From: an uncultured Planctomycetaceae bacterium
GTDB taxonomy: Bacteria > Planctomycetota > Planctomycetia > Planctomycetales > Planctomycetaceae
Length of the DNA: 64,000 bases
Direction of reading: 5' to 3'
NCBI GenBank assembly: GCA_943787265.1
Contig: CALSLT010000025.1
Coordinates: 42,882 to 106,881, forward strand
Made by a program: the position numbers and the translations under genes. Positions 45,201 to 52,303 of the stretch are shown piece after piece. The notes below the pieces were generated by a model. It was not told the origin of the DNA. It worked only from the letters and a program-made list of their open reading frames with translations, and did not search any database. The first letter of the stretch is position 1, and every line of letters starts with the position of its first letter.

Positions 45201-45428
45201 ACGACGATTGCTGGCTTCGCTCCATTAATACTTGGTGGAGGCGGATTCTGGCCGCCGCTCGCCGTTTGCATGGCAGGAGGAGTAGGAGCCGCAACAATTC
45301 TTGCTCTGACGTTGACGCCAGCGATGTATGTCATGCTGATGTGCCCCAAGTGTCCAATCCGTGCTGCGGATGCGTCATTGGCGACGGGTAACAAGCCACC
45401 GATCGGCGCCGAAGCGGCTGTCGTGTAG
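42264..45428 (+). CDS. RND-family inner-membrane efflux transporter
   Basis: The product is 1054 residues, the typical AcrB/CusA size, with 12 membrane spans in two sets and two large periplasmic loops. The first TM is LTALFIGLIIVAGGSSWYV. TM4 carries LGLLIDNAIVIVDEV, where AcrB has Asp-Asp and this protein has Asp-Asn, so only the first proton-relay Asp is kept. The second half has MGLIGVAINDAIVVLAAI. Porter-domain patterns are VALFGDPDEQLLVELRQEKA-like (DTFGDPDEQLLVEL) and FPPADRDQFQIELELPA. The Asp-Asn version is common among heavy-metal or solvent HAE-type branches, so the substrate is left open. Its ATG overlaps the adaptor's stop (ATGA). It is under the control of the double palindrome upstream of TetR. 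Confidence 0.92.
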   Translation: MSSLFFRNPRLTALFIGLIIVAGGSSWYVMPRMEDPLLTERFALVNTLFPGADAERVEALVTEKLEDELREIEEIRKLRSVSRSGISTLTIELRDDVYADTADEVWSRVRDQLDDAAVEFPAEAAEPQFEKMDVKAYALIVGLAWVPPDSGEQYASPNYAILRRLAEQLEGRIRAVSGTELIDTFGDPDEQLLVELRQEKAAAIGLTVQDVARQLSDSDARLSAGQLRGGSDLLLEVSGELDSIARISRTPIQFGSDGRFVRLSDIATVQRGITEPPSSLAVVDGKPAVVLGVMVRSTERLDHWSARVSKVLDEFSSELPTGVVFERMFEQSRYVDTRLSTLLGNLMLGGVAVLIVILVMMGWRNALVVGAALPLSAFIVLSGLRLLDIPIHQMSVTGLIVALGLLIDNAIVIVDEVTERLKKGIAPVDAVSRSVSHLAVPLLGSTLTTAFSFAPIALMPGPAGEFVGSIAVSVILAIFSSLLLALTVVPALGAWGRRAESFLEASRWWNDGVQSAALTRWYEGMLDGMFRRPLIGVVVGAVIPVLGFSQFGNLSEQFFPPADRDQFQIELELPASASLAETMRTTEKIREVLLEYEDVRHVGWFLGESAPTFYYNLVPRRRNTASYAQAFVQVDSADRSRELIHKLQRRLDHDFSSCRVLVRQLEQGPPFDAPVEVRVYGPDLDRLRDIGDELRLTLSETPHVIHSRTDLGDSSLKLALHVDEDQARLARLSNAAIARQLNASLEGITGGAVLEGTEELPVRVRVSNEVRSEMDAVVSLDLRPDSQGATATKTVPLTALSDVELLPEIATILHFDGRRMNEVQAYVTAGTLPAEVLADFQQRLADANFTLPPGYSMELGGEAAERNNAVGNLMANVGVLGVLMVATLVLSFNSFRMASIVGVVAFLAVGPGIGALSLSGYPFGFMAIVGSMGLIGVAINDAIVVLAAIREDTEARTGSPKAIRQVVVRSTRHVLATSLTTIAGFAPLILGGGGFWPPLAVCMAGGVGAATILALTLTPAMYVMLMCPKCPIRAADASLATGNKPPIGAEAAVV

Positions 45429-45665
45429 GCGGCAAGCGATTGAGTGACTTGGAGCTTGCGCGACTTGAGTAAACTGCCGGGCGAAGCCACACGTGATTGT
45501 TGATGTCGGGCGTCCGGCTTACGACAATCACTGCCTTGTCGTTCTGACTGCTCAATCAACGTGATGTGATTTACCGATCCGCTGGTGATTCTAATCCAGC
45601 AAGGTTGCTCCAGATTCTCATGCAATGACTCGCGGAGAACGGGGCCGAGGCAAGAAGTTGAAACT

Positions 45666-46352
45666 GTGTCAAAAGCTGTCGTACTGCTGAGCGGAGGTCT
45701 CGATTCCGCAACGATGATGGCGATTGCTCGTCATGAGGGGTTTGAGCCGTGCGCTCTCACCTTTCGATATGGGCAGCGGCACGCGGTTGAGATCGAGGCG
45801 GCTCGGCGAATCGTTCAAGTCATGGACGTGGCAGAGCATCTGGAAGTCGAGTTCGACCTGCGGTCGATGGGGGGCTCGGCGCTAACTTCAAGTATCGATG
45901 TTCCGAAAGACCGATCCACCGAGCAGATGAAGAAGGGGATTCCGGTCACCTACGTCCCGGCTCGCAACACGATATTTCTGTCTTTCGCGCTGGGCTATGC
46001 CGAAAGCTTGAAAGCACACCACATTTTTGTCGGCGTCAACGCTCTGGACTATACCGGGTACCCTGATTGCCGACCGGAATACATTCGGGCGTTTGAAACA
46101 ATGGCCCGACTGGCGACTAAGTCGGCAGTTGAAACGGACGAGCCGCTAACTTTGCACACGCCTTTGATTGACCTGACGAAATCTCAGATCATCAAACGTG
46201 GCTTGGAATTAAACGTCGACTACAGCCTGACGAGCAGTTGTTACGACCCCGGTGAATCCGGCCAAGCTTGCGGGCACTGCGATGCCTGTTCGCTGCGTCT
46301 TGAAGGTTTCAGTGAAAACGGAATCAAAGATCCGGTGGCTTACCAGGATTAG
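45666..46352 (+). CDS. queC: 7-cyano-7-deazaguanine synthase QueC
   Basis: The enzyme converts 7-carboxy-7-deazaguanine to preQ0 with ATP and ammonia in queuosine biosynthesis. The frame is open from 45585 but conventional QueC begins just before the PP-loop, so the GTG at 45666 is chosen (228 residues); the earlier GTG at 45585 would add 27 residues. The ATP-binding PP-loop SGGLDSAT is at 9-16. RYGQRH and VPARNTIFLSFALGYAE follow, and NALDYTGYPDCRPEY is diagnostic. The C-terminal zinc site is Cys192, Cys202, Cys205 and Cys208 (QACGHCDAC). No other queuosine gene and no clear preQ1 riboswitch lie nearby. Confidence 0.93.
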   Translation: MSKAVVLLSGGLDSATMMAIARHEGFEPCALTFRYGQRHAVEIEAARRIVQVMDVAEHLEVEFDLRSMGGSALTSSIDVPKDRSTEQMKKGIPVTYVPARNTIFLSFALGYAESLKAHHIFVGVNALDYTGYPDCRPEYIRAFETMARLATKSAVETDEPLTLHTPLIDLTKSQIIKRGLELNVDYSLTSSCYDPGESGQACGHCDACSLRLEGFSENGIKDPVAYQD

Positions 46353-46389
46353 GATTCTAATGCTGCGCTGAGTTTTCTGGTCAGATCGG

Positions 46390-47610
46390 CTATTGCGAAT
46401 TCGGTAGGTTCAGGACGCAGCGGAAGCCGATGTTGGGGCTGCGTTCTGTCATGCGGATTCCTCGGCGGAACCATGCGGCCCAGGCCGGGCCGTCGCCTTT
46501 GACGACACGTTCACCTGATTGAGATGCTCGGCGGGGACCTGCCCAGTTTTTTCGACGGCTGGCGTCCATGATTGCCAGGTCTTCGTGGTTGGTTTCGCTG
46601 TAGAAATCCAGCATCCATTCCTGGGCATTGCCAGCCATGTCGAGCACGTCGTAAACGCTTTTGTCGTCAGGAAACATCCCGCACGGATCTACCTGGCCGA
46701 GCTTGCGAGGTTCGCTCCAAAGTGGTCGGCCGTTGCCCCAGGGCGCGGCCAGGCCCTGACTTCCGCGAGCAGCTTTTTCCCATTGAGCTTCAGTGGGTAG
46801 TTCCCGCCGAGATGCCTGTGCGTAGGCTCGGGCTTCTACCCAGGCAACTCCCAATGCTGGGAAGTCTGACGGGGCGTCGACGTTGATTGACTTTTCGACG
46901 ACCTTCCCTGTCTTGATTGACTGGCTGCGAAACGAGGAATACTGAGCGACGTTCACTTCAAGCTTCGAGATGTAAAATGCACTGAGTGGGATGAGAACTT
47001 CCGGGGCGCGATCGTCCGGACCGTCTCCGGTTCCGAGCACTGAATCACCGGCTGGGATCAGCACCATCTCTGACTGATCTGCCTTACAGATTATTCGGGA
47101 TGGCCAACCGTCGACGATTGGTGCACCAGCGATGGCGGTGAAGCCGGCTGGCAGCAATGCATTGTTAGTGCTTCCGCTTGTCGTCGTTTGGTCTGGTGTG
47201 TCGACTTCGAAACGCGATGAGCCTGCCGCTGGATCGATGGTCGCGACGAATCTGTCTTGCGGGCGTGAAGCTGGTGCTTTCCCCGCGGTCAGAAAGTTGG
47301 GCGGAGGGGCAGGGGCGAAGTCAAAGATATCATTAGGATCAACACCTGATAGGTCGATGGAATCGTCGACCTCTTCTTCGACGCGTTTCGCAAAACCGAC
47401 AGGTGCTGAGCTGGCTCTCGGTCGCTCGGTTGCAGTCGGTGCCGCCGGTTCGGGCGTGCTGCTTCCGCCGCAGCCGGCCAGAAGCAGACTAAGGAGCACT
47501 GCCGAACAGAAGGTGCTGCGGCATCTTTGAGTGAAAGGTTGGTGCGCAAAGAAGCCTCGACGGCGTTCGCCAGTCGAGGCTTCTATTAAATCGCAATTAG
47601 ACTTCGACAT
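46390..47610 (-). CDS. FGE-sulfatase-domain (SUMF1-like) lipoprotein
   Basis: The frame opens at 47736, but the ATG at 47610 has GGAG about 8 bases upstream (406 residues). Residues ~25-50 give a lipoprotein signal with the lipobox LLLAGCGGSS. A Pro/Thr/Ala-rich region follows to ~170. The C-terminal ~210 residues are a formylglycine-generating-enzyme fold: MVLIPAGDSVLGTGDG, KLEVNVAQYSSF, RELPTEAQWEKAARG, DMAGNAQEWMLDFY and ERSPNIGFRCV. In true FGE two cysteines sit before the final strands; the matching region here reads GPAWAAWFRRGIR, with neither. It is therefore probably a binding protein of the FGE fold, not the enzyme that activates the sulfatase. Confidence 0.85.
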   Translation of the reverse strand: MSKSNCDLIEASTGERRRGFFAHQPFTQRCRSTFCSAVLLSLLLAGCGGSSTPEPAAPTATERPRASSAPVGFAKRVEEEVDDSIDLSGVDPNDIFDFAPAPPPNFLTAGKAPASRPQDRFVATIDPAAGSSRFEVDTPDQTTTSGSTNNALLPAGFTAIAGAPIVDGWPSRIICKADQSEMVLIPAGDSVLGTGDGPDDRAPEVLIPLSAFYISKLEVNVAQYSSFRSQSIKTGKVVEKSINVDAPSDFPALGVAWVEARAYAQASRRELPTEAQWEKAARGSQGLAAPWGNGRPLWSEPRKLGQVDPCGMFPDDKSVYDVLDMAGNAQEWMLDFYSETNHEDLAIMDASRRKNWAGPRRASQSGERVVKGDGPAWAAWFRRGIRMTERSPNIGFRCVLNLPNSQ

Positions 47611-47766
47611 GAAACACGCTCCACAATGAAATGGCTCACGTAAGAGCAATCTCGTCCGGGCGTCGTCACCTGTCGCAAAGCCAACCCGAACACCGATGCA
47701 GGGCATCAGTATGCCGAGTTCAGCCACAGACTGCACACATCAAAGTGGGCAGTTGAGCCACAGAGT

Positions 47767-48132
47767 CTATTCGGCCTTCTTTTCCCGGCGTTCTGCAAGG
47801 CGGGTTGCCTTACCGACGCGATCACGCAGGTAGAACAGCTTGGCTCGGCGAACGACACCGTGTCGTTTGACTTCGAGTTTGGCGATCTTTGGTGAGTGAA
47901 CCGGGAAGATTCGCTCAACGCCTTCGCCAGCGACTAGACGCCGAACGGTGAACGTTGCAGTCACGCCGTTTCCTCGGCGATGTGCAATCACAATTCCGGA
48001 GAACACCTGGATTCGCTCCTTGGTGCCTTCCTGAATTCGGCAGTGAACGTCGACAGTGTCGCCGACTTCGAACGACAATGCTTCTTCTCGAAGACTGCCC
48101 AGTTCGACAAGATCTAATGCTTCGTTTCGCAT
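47767..48132 (-). CDS. rplS: 50S ribosomal protein L19
   Basis: The product is 121 residues, the usual length. Family features are the N-terminal helix and then GDTVDVHCRIQEGTKERIQV, FSGIVIAHRRGNGVTATFTV, VERIFPVHSPKIAKLEV and VRRAKLFYLRDRVGKATRL. L19 sits at the 30S-50S interface. The gene follows trmD by 170 bp, and that gap has three hairpins, so expression may be separately controlled. The tail after the RVGKATRL motif is short and charged (AERREKKAE). Confidence 0.95.
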   Translation of the reverse strand: MRNEALDLVELGSLREEALSFEVGDTVDVHCRIQEGTKERIQVFSGIVIAHRRGNGVTATFTVRRLVAGEGVERIFPVHSPKIAKLEVKRHGVVRRAKLFYLRDRVGKATRLAERREKKAE

Positions 48133-48211
48133 GATTCCAACCCTTTATCTGGCGGCAGAGGTGCGGTTCGTTTTTCGAAAAGCACTTGCCCTCTCGATCT
48201 GAGATGTTTCT

Positions 48212-48298
48212 GTCGGATGTTGCCGACTAAGCCGGGATGCTGCAGCCGATGGTTGCAGCAAGTTTGTTTTGACTGTTGGGCGGTTGCTCGCAACCGCC
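48212..48298 (-). promoter_or_regulatory. Hairpin cluster between trmD and rplS
   Basis: Three perfect inverted repeats lie in the 170-bp gap. GGCGGTTGC/GCAACCGCC (48279-48298) is only 5 bp after the trmD stop. TGCTGCA/TGCAGCA (48238-48260) and GTCGG/CCGAC (48212-48227) follow. None ends in a U-run on the minus strand, so they are more likely leader or processing structures for rplS than classical terminators. They could set the ratio of L19 to TrmD. Confidence 0.5.
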
Positions 48299-48302
48299 GT
48301 GT

Positions 48303-49040
48303 TTAACGCTTCTTCTTTTTCGTTGATTGATCCTCTTCGGGATATCTTTCCCGATAAGAATCAAAGATGTCTTTTCGACGTTCCTGAGTCGCTTTCAGGG
48401 ACTGTTCCTCTTCCCAGCGAGCGATCTCTTTATGGTTTCCACTGAGCAGAACGTCTGGAACACTCATCCCGCGAAATTCGCGAGGCCGTGTGTACTGTGG
48501 GTGTTCCAGCAATCCTTTTTCAGCGAATGAGTCGTACCTGCTGCTTGTTTCGTCGCCAAGGACTCCCGGAATCATCCGGATGACCGTGTCGATAATCAGC
48601 ATCGCCGGCACTTCGCCGCCGTTGCAGATAAAGTCGCCAACGGAAATTTCCATCGGCTGAAGTCCCTGACGAATCCGCTCGTCAAAGCCTTCGTATCTTC
48701 CGCAAAGAAGAACCAGTCTCTTGTGATCAGTCGCCAGTTCGGTGACCAGCTTGTGATCCAGCTTTCGCCCTTGCGGGGTCATCATGATCAGTTGGCCGGG
48801 TTCTTCTGCATCCGCCTGAACGGCTTCGACACAGTCGTAAACCGGCTCGCACGAAAGCAGCATTCCCGGGCCGCCACCGAACGGTTTGTCGTCGACCGAC
48901 TTTCGTTTCCCTTGAGCCCAGTCACGATAGTTCCACGTTCTGACGTCAACCAGGCCGTTTTGAATGGCCAGTTTCAGCAGACTTTGCCCGACGTATCCGG
49001 AGAACATTTCGGGAAAGAGTGTCAGAACGTCAAACCGCAT
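48303..49040 (-). CDS. trmD: tRNA (guanine(37)-N1)-methyltransferase TrmD
   Basis: The enzyme methylates G37 of tRNAs with CCN-type anticodons using S-adenosylmethionine, preventing frameshifting. The product is 245 residues. It begins MRFDVLTLFPEMFSGY and has DDKPFGGGPGMLL. The SPOUT knot region carries LLCGRYEGFDERI, GDFICNGGEVPAMLIID and RMIPGVLGDETSSRYDSF. The C-terminal part has YTRPREFRGMSVPDVLLSGN. All the expected motifs are present. It lies between rpsP and rplS in the conserved order, but rimM, usually before trmD, is missing; the gap back to rpsP is only 113 bp. No ribosome site is evident. Confidence 0.95.
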   Translation of the reverse strand: MRFDVLTLFPEMFSGYVGQSLLKLAIQNGLVDVRTWNYRDWAQGKRKSVDDKPFGGGPGMLLSCEPVYDCVEAVQADAEEPGQLIMMTPQGRKLDHKLVTELATDHKRLVLLCGRYEGFDERIRQGLQPMEISVGDFICNGGEVPAMLIIDTVIRMIPGVLGDETSSRYDSFAEKGLLEHPQYTRPREFRGMSVPDVLLSGNHKEIARWEEEQSLKATQERRKDIFDSYRERYPEEDQSTKKKKR

Positions 49041-49153
49041 GAGCGTGACAAGGTGACGAGGGTTGTCGACAACGTAGCGGCAGAAAAACGAGGGAGTGAA
49101 ACATCACCGTTTTCAAGTCCTCACTCTGCCACCCGCTCAGCAACAGCAGCAGA

Positions 49154-49534
49154 TCACTCTGCTGCGGCTGCTTCTTCAGTTGCTTCTGCTGAGGCTTCGG
49201 CAGCCTCTTCTGCTGGAGCTGCCTCTGGTGCCGGTGGGTCAGGCTGTTTTGGAGCCTGAGCTTCCGGTGGAGCGTTGGTCGCACCCCAGTCGTTCTTCTT
49301 CAGTTTCTTGATCAGCACGGCGACCTTTTCGGTTGGCTGTGCACCAACGCTCATCCAGTAGTCGAGGCGCTCCATGTTGAGCGTCACTCGCTGCGACTTG
49401 TCCTGGACCATCGGGTCGTAGTGCCCGATGTCTTCGATCGTCTTGCCATCGCGCTGCTTCTGCGCGTCCATCACCGAGATTCGGTAGAACGGTCGGTGTG
49501 TCCGCCCCATACGTTTCAGTCGAATTCGAACCAC
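49154..49534 (-). CDS. rpsP: 30S ribosomal protein S16
   Basis: The start is GTG at 49534-49532, with AAGGAG about 10 bases upstream. The product is 126 residues, longer than the usual 80-90. The S16 core is at ~1-80: VRIRLKRMGRTHRPFYRISV, DAQKQRDGKTIEDIGHYDP, and VTLNMERLDYWMSVGAQPTE. After the conserved end, a ~45-residue Ala/Glu/Pro-rich acidic tail follows (AEEAAEASAEATEEAAAAE). Such tails on S16 occur in several PVC and other bacteria; a function is not known. It follows ffh by 43 bp. Confidence 0.95.
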   Translation of the reverse strand: MVRIRLKRMGRTHRPFYRISVMDAQKQRDGKTIEDIGHYDPMVQDKSQRVTLNMERLDYWMSVGAQPTEKVAVLIKKLKKNDWGATNAPPEAQAPKQPDPPAPEAAPAEEAAEASAEATEEAAAAE

Positions 49535-49577
49535 TTGCCAGTTACTCCTTGTGAACGAGCATCGCCAATGGGCGAGG

Positions 49578-51053
49578 CTACTTGTTGCGCTTCCGCGCTT
49601 TCTTCTTGTCTTGACGTTTCTTCTTCTTGAGGTCCTTCTGCTTTGCGCTGTTTTGAGGACCTCGTTTACTTCGCTGTTTCTGCACTTTGAAGTTGCCGCT
49701 GGGGTCGCTGTTTTTAGCGATGTCCTGAACCGCCTTCATGCGGTCCATCGCTCCCATGCCGGACATCCGCTTCATCATCGTCGCCATCTCGCCGAACTGT
49801 TTAAGTAGAGCGTTGACTTCTGACGGCTCGACACCACAACCAGTCGCGATTCGGTTGCGACGGCTGCGATCTATCTTCGACGGATGCTCACGTTCGTGTT
49901 CCGTCATCGAGTTGATGATGCCGTCAACTCGCTTCAGCTCTTTCTCTGGATCTTCACCGGAAGCACCCAGAGCGTCGGACATTCCGCCGAGCCCGGGGAT
50001 CATCTTCATGATGTCCTTGACCGAGCCCATGCGCTTGACCATGCGCATCTGTTTCTGGAAATCGACAAGCGTGAACTTGCCTTCGCTCATCTTCTGCTGA
50101 GCGTCTTCCATCTCCTCTTCGGAGATTTCCTGTTGAGCCTTCTCGAACAGAGTGACGACGTCACCCATGCCGAGGATTCGACTCGCCATCCGGTCTGGAT
50201 GGAAAAGTTCCAGCTTGTCGAGCTGTTCGCCAACGCCGATGAATTTAATCGGGACGCCGGTCACTTCTTTGACCGAAAGCGCCGCACCGCCGCGAGTGTC
50301 TCCATCGAGCTTGGTGAGAATCACACCGTCCAGCTCGAGAGCATCGTTGAATACTTTGGCACTGTTGACCGCGTCCTGCCCGGTCATCGCGTCGCAAACG
50401 AGCAGAATCTGATGCGGCTGAACTCGCCGATCAATCTGCTCCAGTTCGTTCATCAGCTCGTCGTCGACGTGGAGTCGGCCGGCCGTGTCAAGAATGACAA
50501 CGTCCGCGCCTTCTTTCTTCGCCTTCGCGACGCCGTTCTGGCAAACTTTCAGCGGAGTGCTGTTGGCGGGGTCTTCCGTGTGAACCGGAACTCCGACCTG
50601 CTCACCAACGACTCGCAACTGCTCGATAGCGGCCGGACGCTGAAGGTCGGCAGCGACGAGCAATGGCTTGCGGCCTTCAGCCTGCAGAAGCTTCGCGAGC
50701 TTACCGCATGTTGTGGTCTTACCAGCTCCCTGCAGACCACACATCATCAGGACGGTGATGCTGCCTTTGACGAAGTGGAGCGAGTGGTCAACCGGGCCCA
50801 TCAGATCGATGAGTTCCTGATTGACGATTCCGATAATCTGTTCGGTCGGGCTGATCGACTTCAGAACATCGTCACCGATTGCTCGTTCGGTAACACGCTC
50901 GATGAAGTTCTGGGCGACGTCGTAATTGACGTCGGCTTCCAGCAGCGCTTGCCGCACTGTCTGCATACCTTCGCGAATGCTGGCCTCAGTGAGGCGACCG
51001 CGATTCACGAACGACAGCGCGCTTTTTAAGTTGTCGGTAATGCCTTCAAACAT
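49578..51053 (-). CDS. ffh: Signal recognition particle protein Ffh (SRP54)
   Basis: This GTPase binds signal peptides of nascent membrane proteins with 4.5S RNA. The product is 491 residues. The N-domain is at ~1-90 (TEASIREGMQTVRQALLEAD). The G-domain has the G1 motif CGLQGAGKTTTCGKLA, then ADLQRPAAIEQL, DTAGRLHVDDELM, TKLDGDTRGGAALS and PIKFIGVGEQLDKL. The Met-rich M-domain starts near 320 (QMRMVKRMGSVKDIMKMIPG) and has RRNRIATGCG; the tail after residue ~440 is strongly basic (KKKKRQDKKKARKRNK). It is the first gene of the ffh-rpsP-trmD-rplS run. Confidence 0.97.
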   Translation of the reverse strand: MFEGITDNLKSALSFVNRGRLTEASIREGMQTVRQALLEADVNYDVAQNFIERVTERAIGDDVLKSISPTEQIIGIVNQELIDLMGPVDHSLHFVKGSITVLMMCGLQGAGKTTTCGKLAKLLQAEGRKPLLVAADLQRPAAIEQLRVVGEQVGVPVHTEDPANSTPLKVCQNGVAKAKKEGADVVILDTAGRLHVDDELMNELEQIDRRVQPHQILLVCDAMTGQDAVNSAKVFNDALELDGVILTKLDGDTRGGAALSVKEVTGVPIKFIGVGEQLDKLELFHPDRMASRILGMGDVVTLFEKAQQEISEEEMEDAQQKMSEGKFTLVDFQKQMRMVKRMGSVKDIMKMIPGLGGMSDALGASGEDPEKELKRVDGIINSMTEHEREHPSKIDRSRRNRIATGCGVEPSEVNALLKQFGEMATMMKRMSGMGAMDRMKAVQDIAKNSDPSGNFKVQKQRSKRGPQNSAKQKDLKKKKRQDKKKARKRNK

Positions 51054-51443
51054 TCCGGAGCCGATTTGTCGTCAGAGGTCGTAAACTCCTGCGACAACGC
51101 AGCTTAAGTCTCGACGTGATCTATTCTGTAGTAACCGCTTGGCGTCAAAACGCGGCGGTGGGCGGGCAGTCTACGGACAGACTGAGCCAATATCAACGCA
51201 GCCATCACTCGTTGTCCGGGTGCGTCATTCTCGAATCGTGTGGTAGCCATCGACCATCGACCATCGGCTTGTGGCTGTGAGCTGCTGCCGCAAATCTCAT
51301 GGAACCATCAAAATCATCAATGTTTATCCAAACCAGTCAAGCGCCGGACTCATCGTTTCCGATAGATCAGAACGCTGGTGTCTACATATAGCGTAGGCCT
51401 ACCAGTCGTATGGCGGAGGCATTCCTCAAAAGGACGCAGGGCT
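51054..51443. other. Divergent intergenic region upstream of ffh
   Basis: The 390 bp lie between divergent genes and contain no recognisable gene. A small tandem repeat CATCGACCATCGACCATCGG is near 51248. A TACATATAG stretch near 51384 could be a -10 element for the lipoprotein gene. Promoters for ffh and the lipoprotein must both lie here, but I cannot place them firmly. I checked for a 4.5S RNA-like or tRNA fold and found none. Confidence 0.35.
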
Positions 51444-52280
51444 ATGAATGTTTTAACGGGTCAGAAATATTCGCATCTCCGGCTTGGAGCAGCCGTTGCG
51501 GTGTTGTCAGTGGTCATGTCCGGGTGTTCGAGTCCCGACAAATACACAGCACCTCCAGAACATTCTCAGGGGCCATGGACAGTCAAGTTAAATCGCGGAG
51601 TGTATCGATACTGGCTTGAGATGGGGCATTTTCACACAAGCTGGCTTGGAACTGCCGCTCAGTTTGCCGCCATTGGCGAAGAGGCTCCGGAAGTTGAACA
51701 GGTCGCTTTCGCAGGCAAAGCACCGACCTATTCGTTTGATGTCAAACACGCGGGCGGAATCACGGCTCACGTCAGAGCTGGCTGTGAAGATTCTGGTGAG
51801 GTGGTGAATCTTGGGTTTACAAAGGTGCCGAAACCAGGCGTGATGGTTGGGTCAGTCACTAGCGATGGGCGATTGCTCGGGGAAGTTCGATTCGACGGGA
51901 AGTTGTCTCCGGAAGAGTCGTCTCAAGCTCCGGTTGAGTTTCCGATCGGGAGCATTAATTGCACGATAGGCGAAATCGATATCGTTGGACGATCTGAAGA
52001 GATGCCCACCTCAAGCCAGTCGTCGGGCCTCTCAAGAGGGCTTGAAGGGTTGTTTGAAGCAGGCCCGAATTGGATCACTGAGTATCGATGGAAGGGGCAG
52101 GTTGTAGCAACGATGGATGGCACGGCAGACGCCCGAATCACGTTTGAGCCAGAGCTGCCGACAGAAGGGCAAATCTGTGTCGCATCAGCGATGGCAATTC
52201 GACTCGCTCAGGCAGAATTCGCACGCCAGCAACAATTGGCAAATGATCTTGCCGCAACGTCGCGAATAATGGCAAGGTGA
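51444..52280 (+). CDS. Hypothetical lipoprotein
   Basis: The frame opens at 51378 but the ATG at 51444 begins a normal lipoprotein signal: MNVLTGQKYSHLRLGAAVAV, then VLSVVMSGCSSPDK with lipidated Cys at about residue 28. The product is 278 residues. The mature part is mostly beta (VKLNRGVYRYWLEMGHFHTSW, YSFDVKHAGGITAHVRAG) and ends with an alpha helix of Ala, Gln and Arg. I recognise no family. It faces away from ffh and converges with clpB, whose stop is 24 bp away. Probably an outer-membrane or periplasmic lipoprotein; function unknown. Confidence 0.75.
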   Translation: MNVLTGQKYSHLRLGAAVAVLSVVMSGCSSPDKYTAPPEHSQGPWTVKLNRGVYRYWLEMGHFHTSWLGTAAQFAAIGEEAPEVEQVAFAGKAPTYSFDVKHAGGITAHVRAGCEDSGEVVNLGFTKVPKPGVMVGSVTSDGRLLGEVRFDGKLSPEESSQAPVEFPIGSINCTIGEIDIVGRSEEMPTSSQSSGLSRGLEGLFEAGPNWITEYRWKGQVVATMDGTADARITFEPELPTEGQICVASAMAIRLAQAEFARQQQLANDLAATSRIMAR

Positions 52281-52303
52281 GAGTGTTTGGGAATGTCGGA
52301 ATC

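Noticed and set aside
45429..45665. preQ1 riboswitch before queC
   Set aside because: The sequence lacks the short conserved preQ1 aptamer core and its A-rich tail; hairpins here are weak.
46390..47610. Calling this the sulfatase-activating formylglycine-generating enzyme
   Set aside because: Both catalytic cysteines are replaced in the region where they should lie.
49884..51029. 381-residue open frame on the plus strand
   Set aside because: It is exactly antisense to ffh, with no ribosome site and a composition expected from the reverse of a G/C-rich gene.
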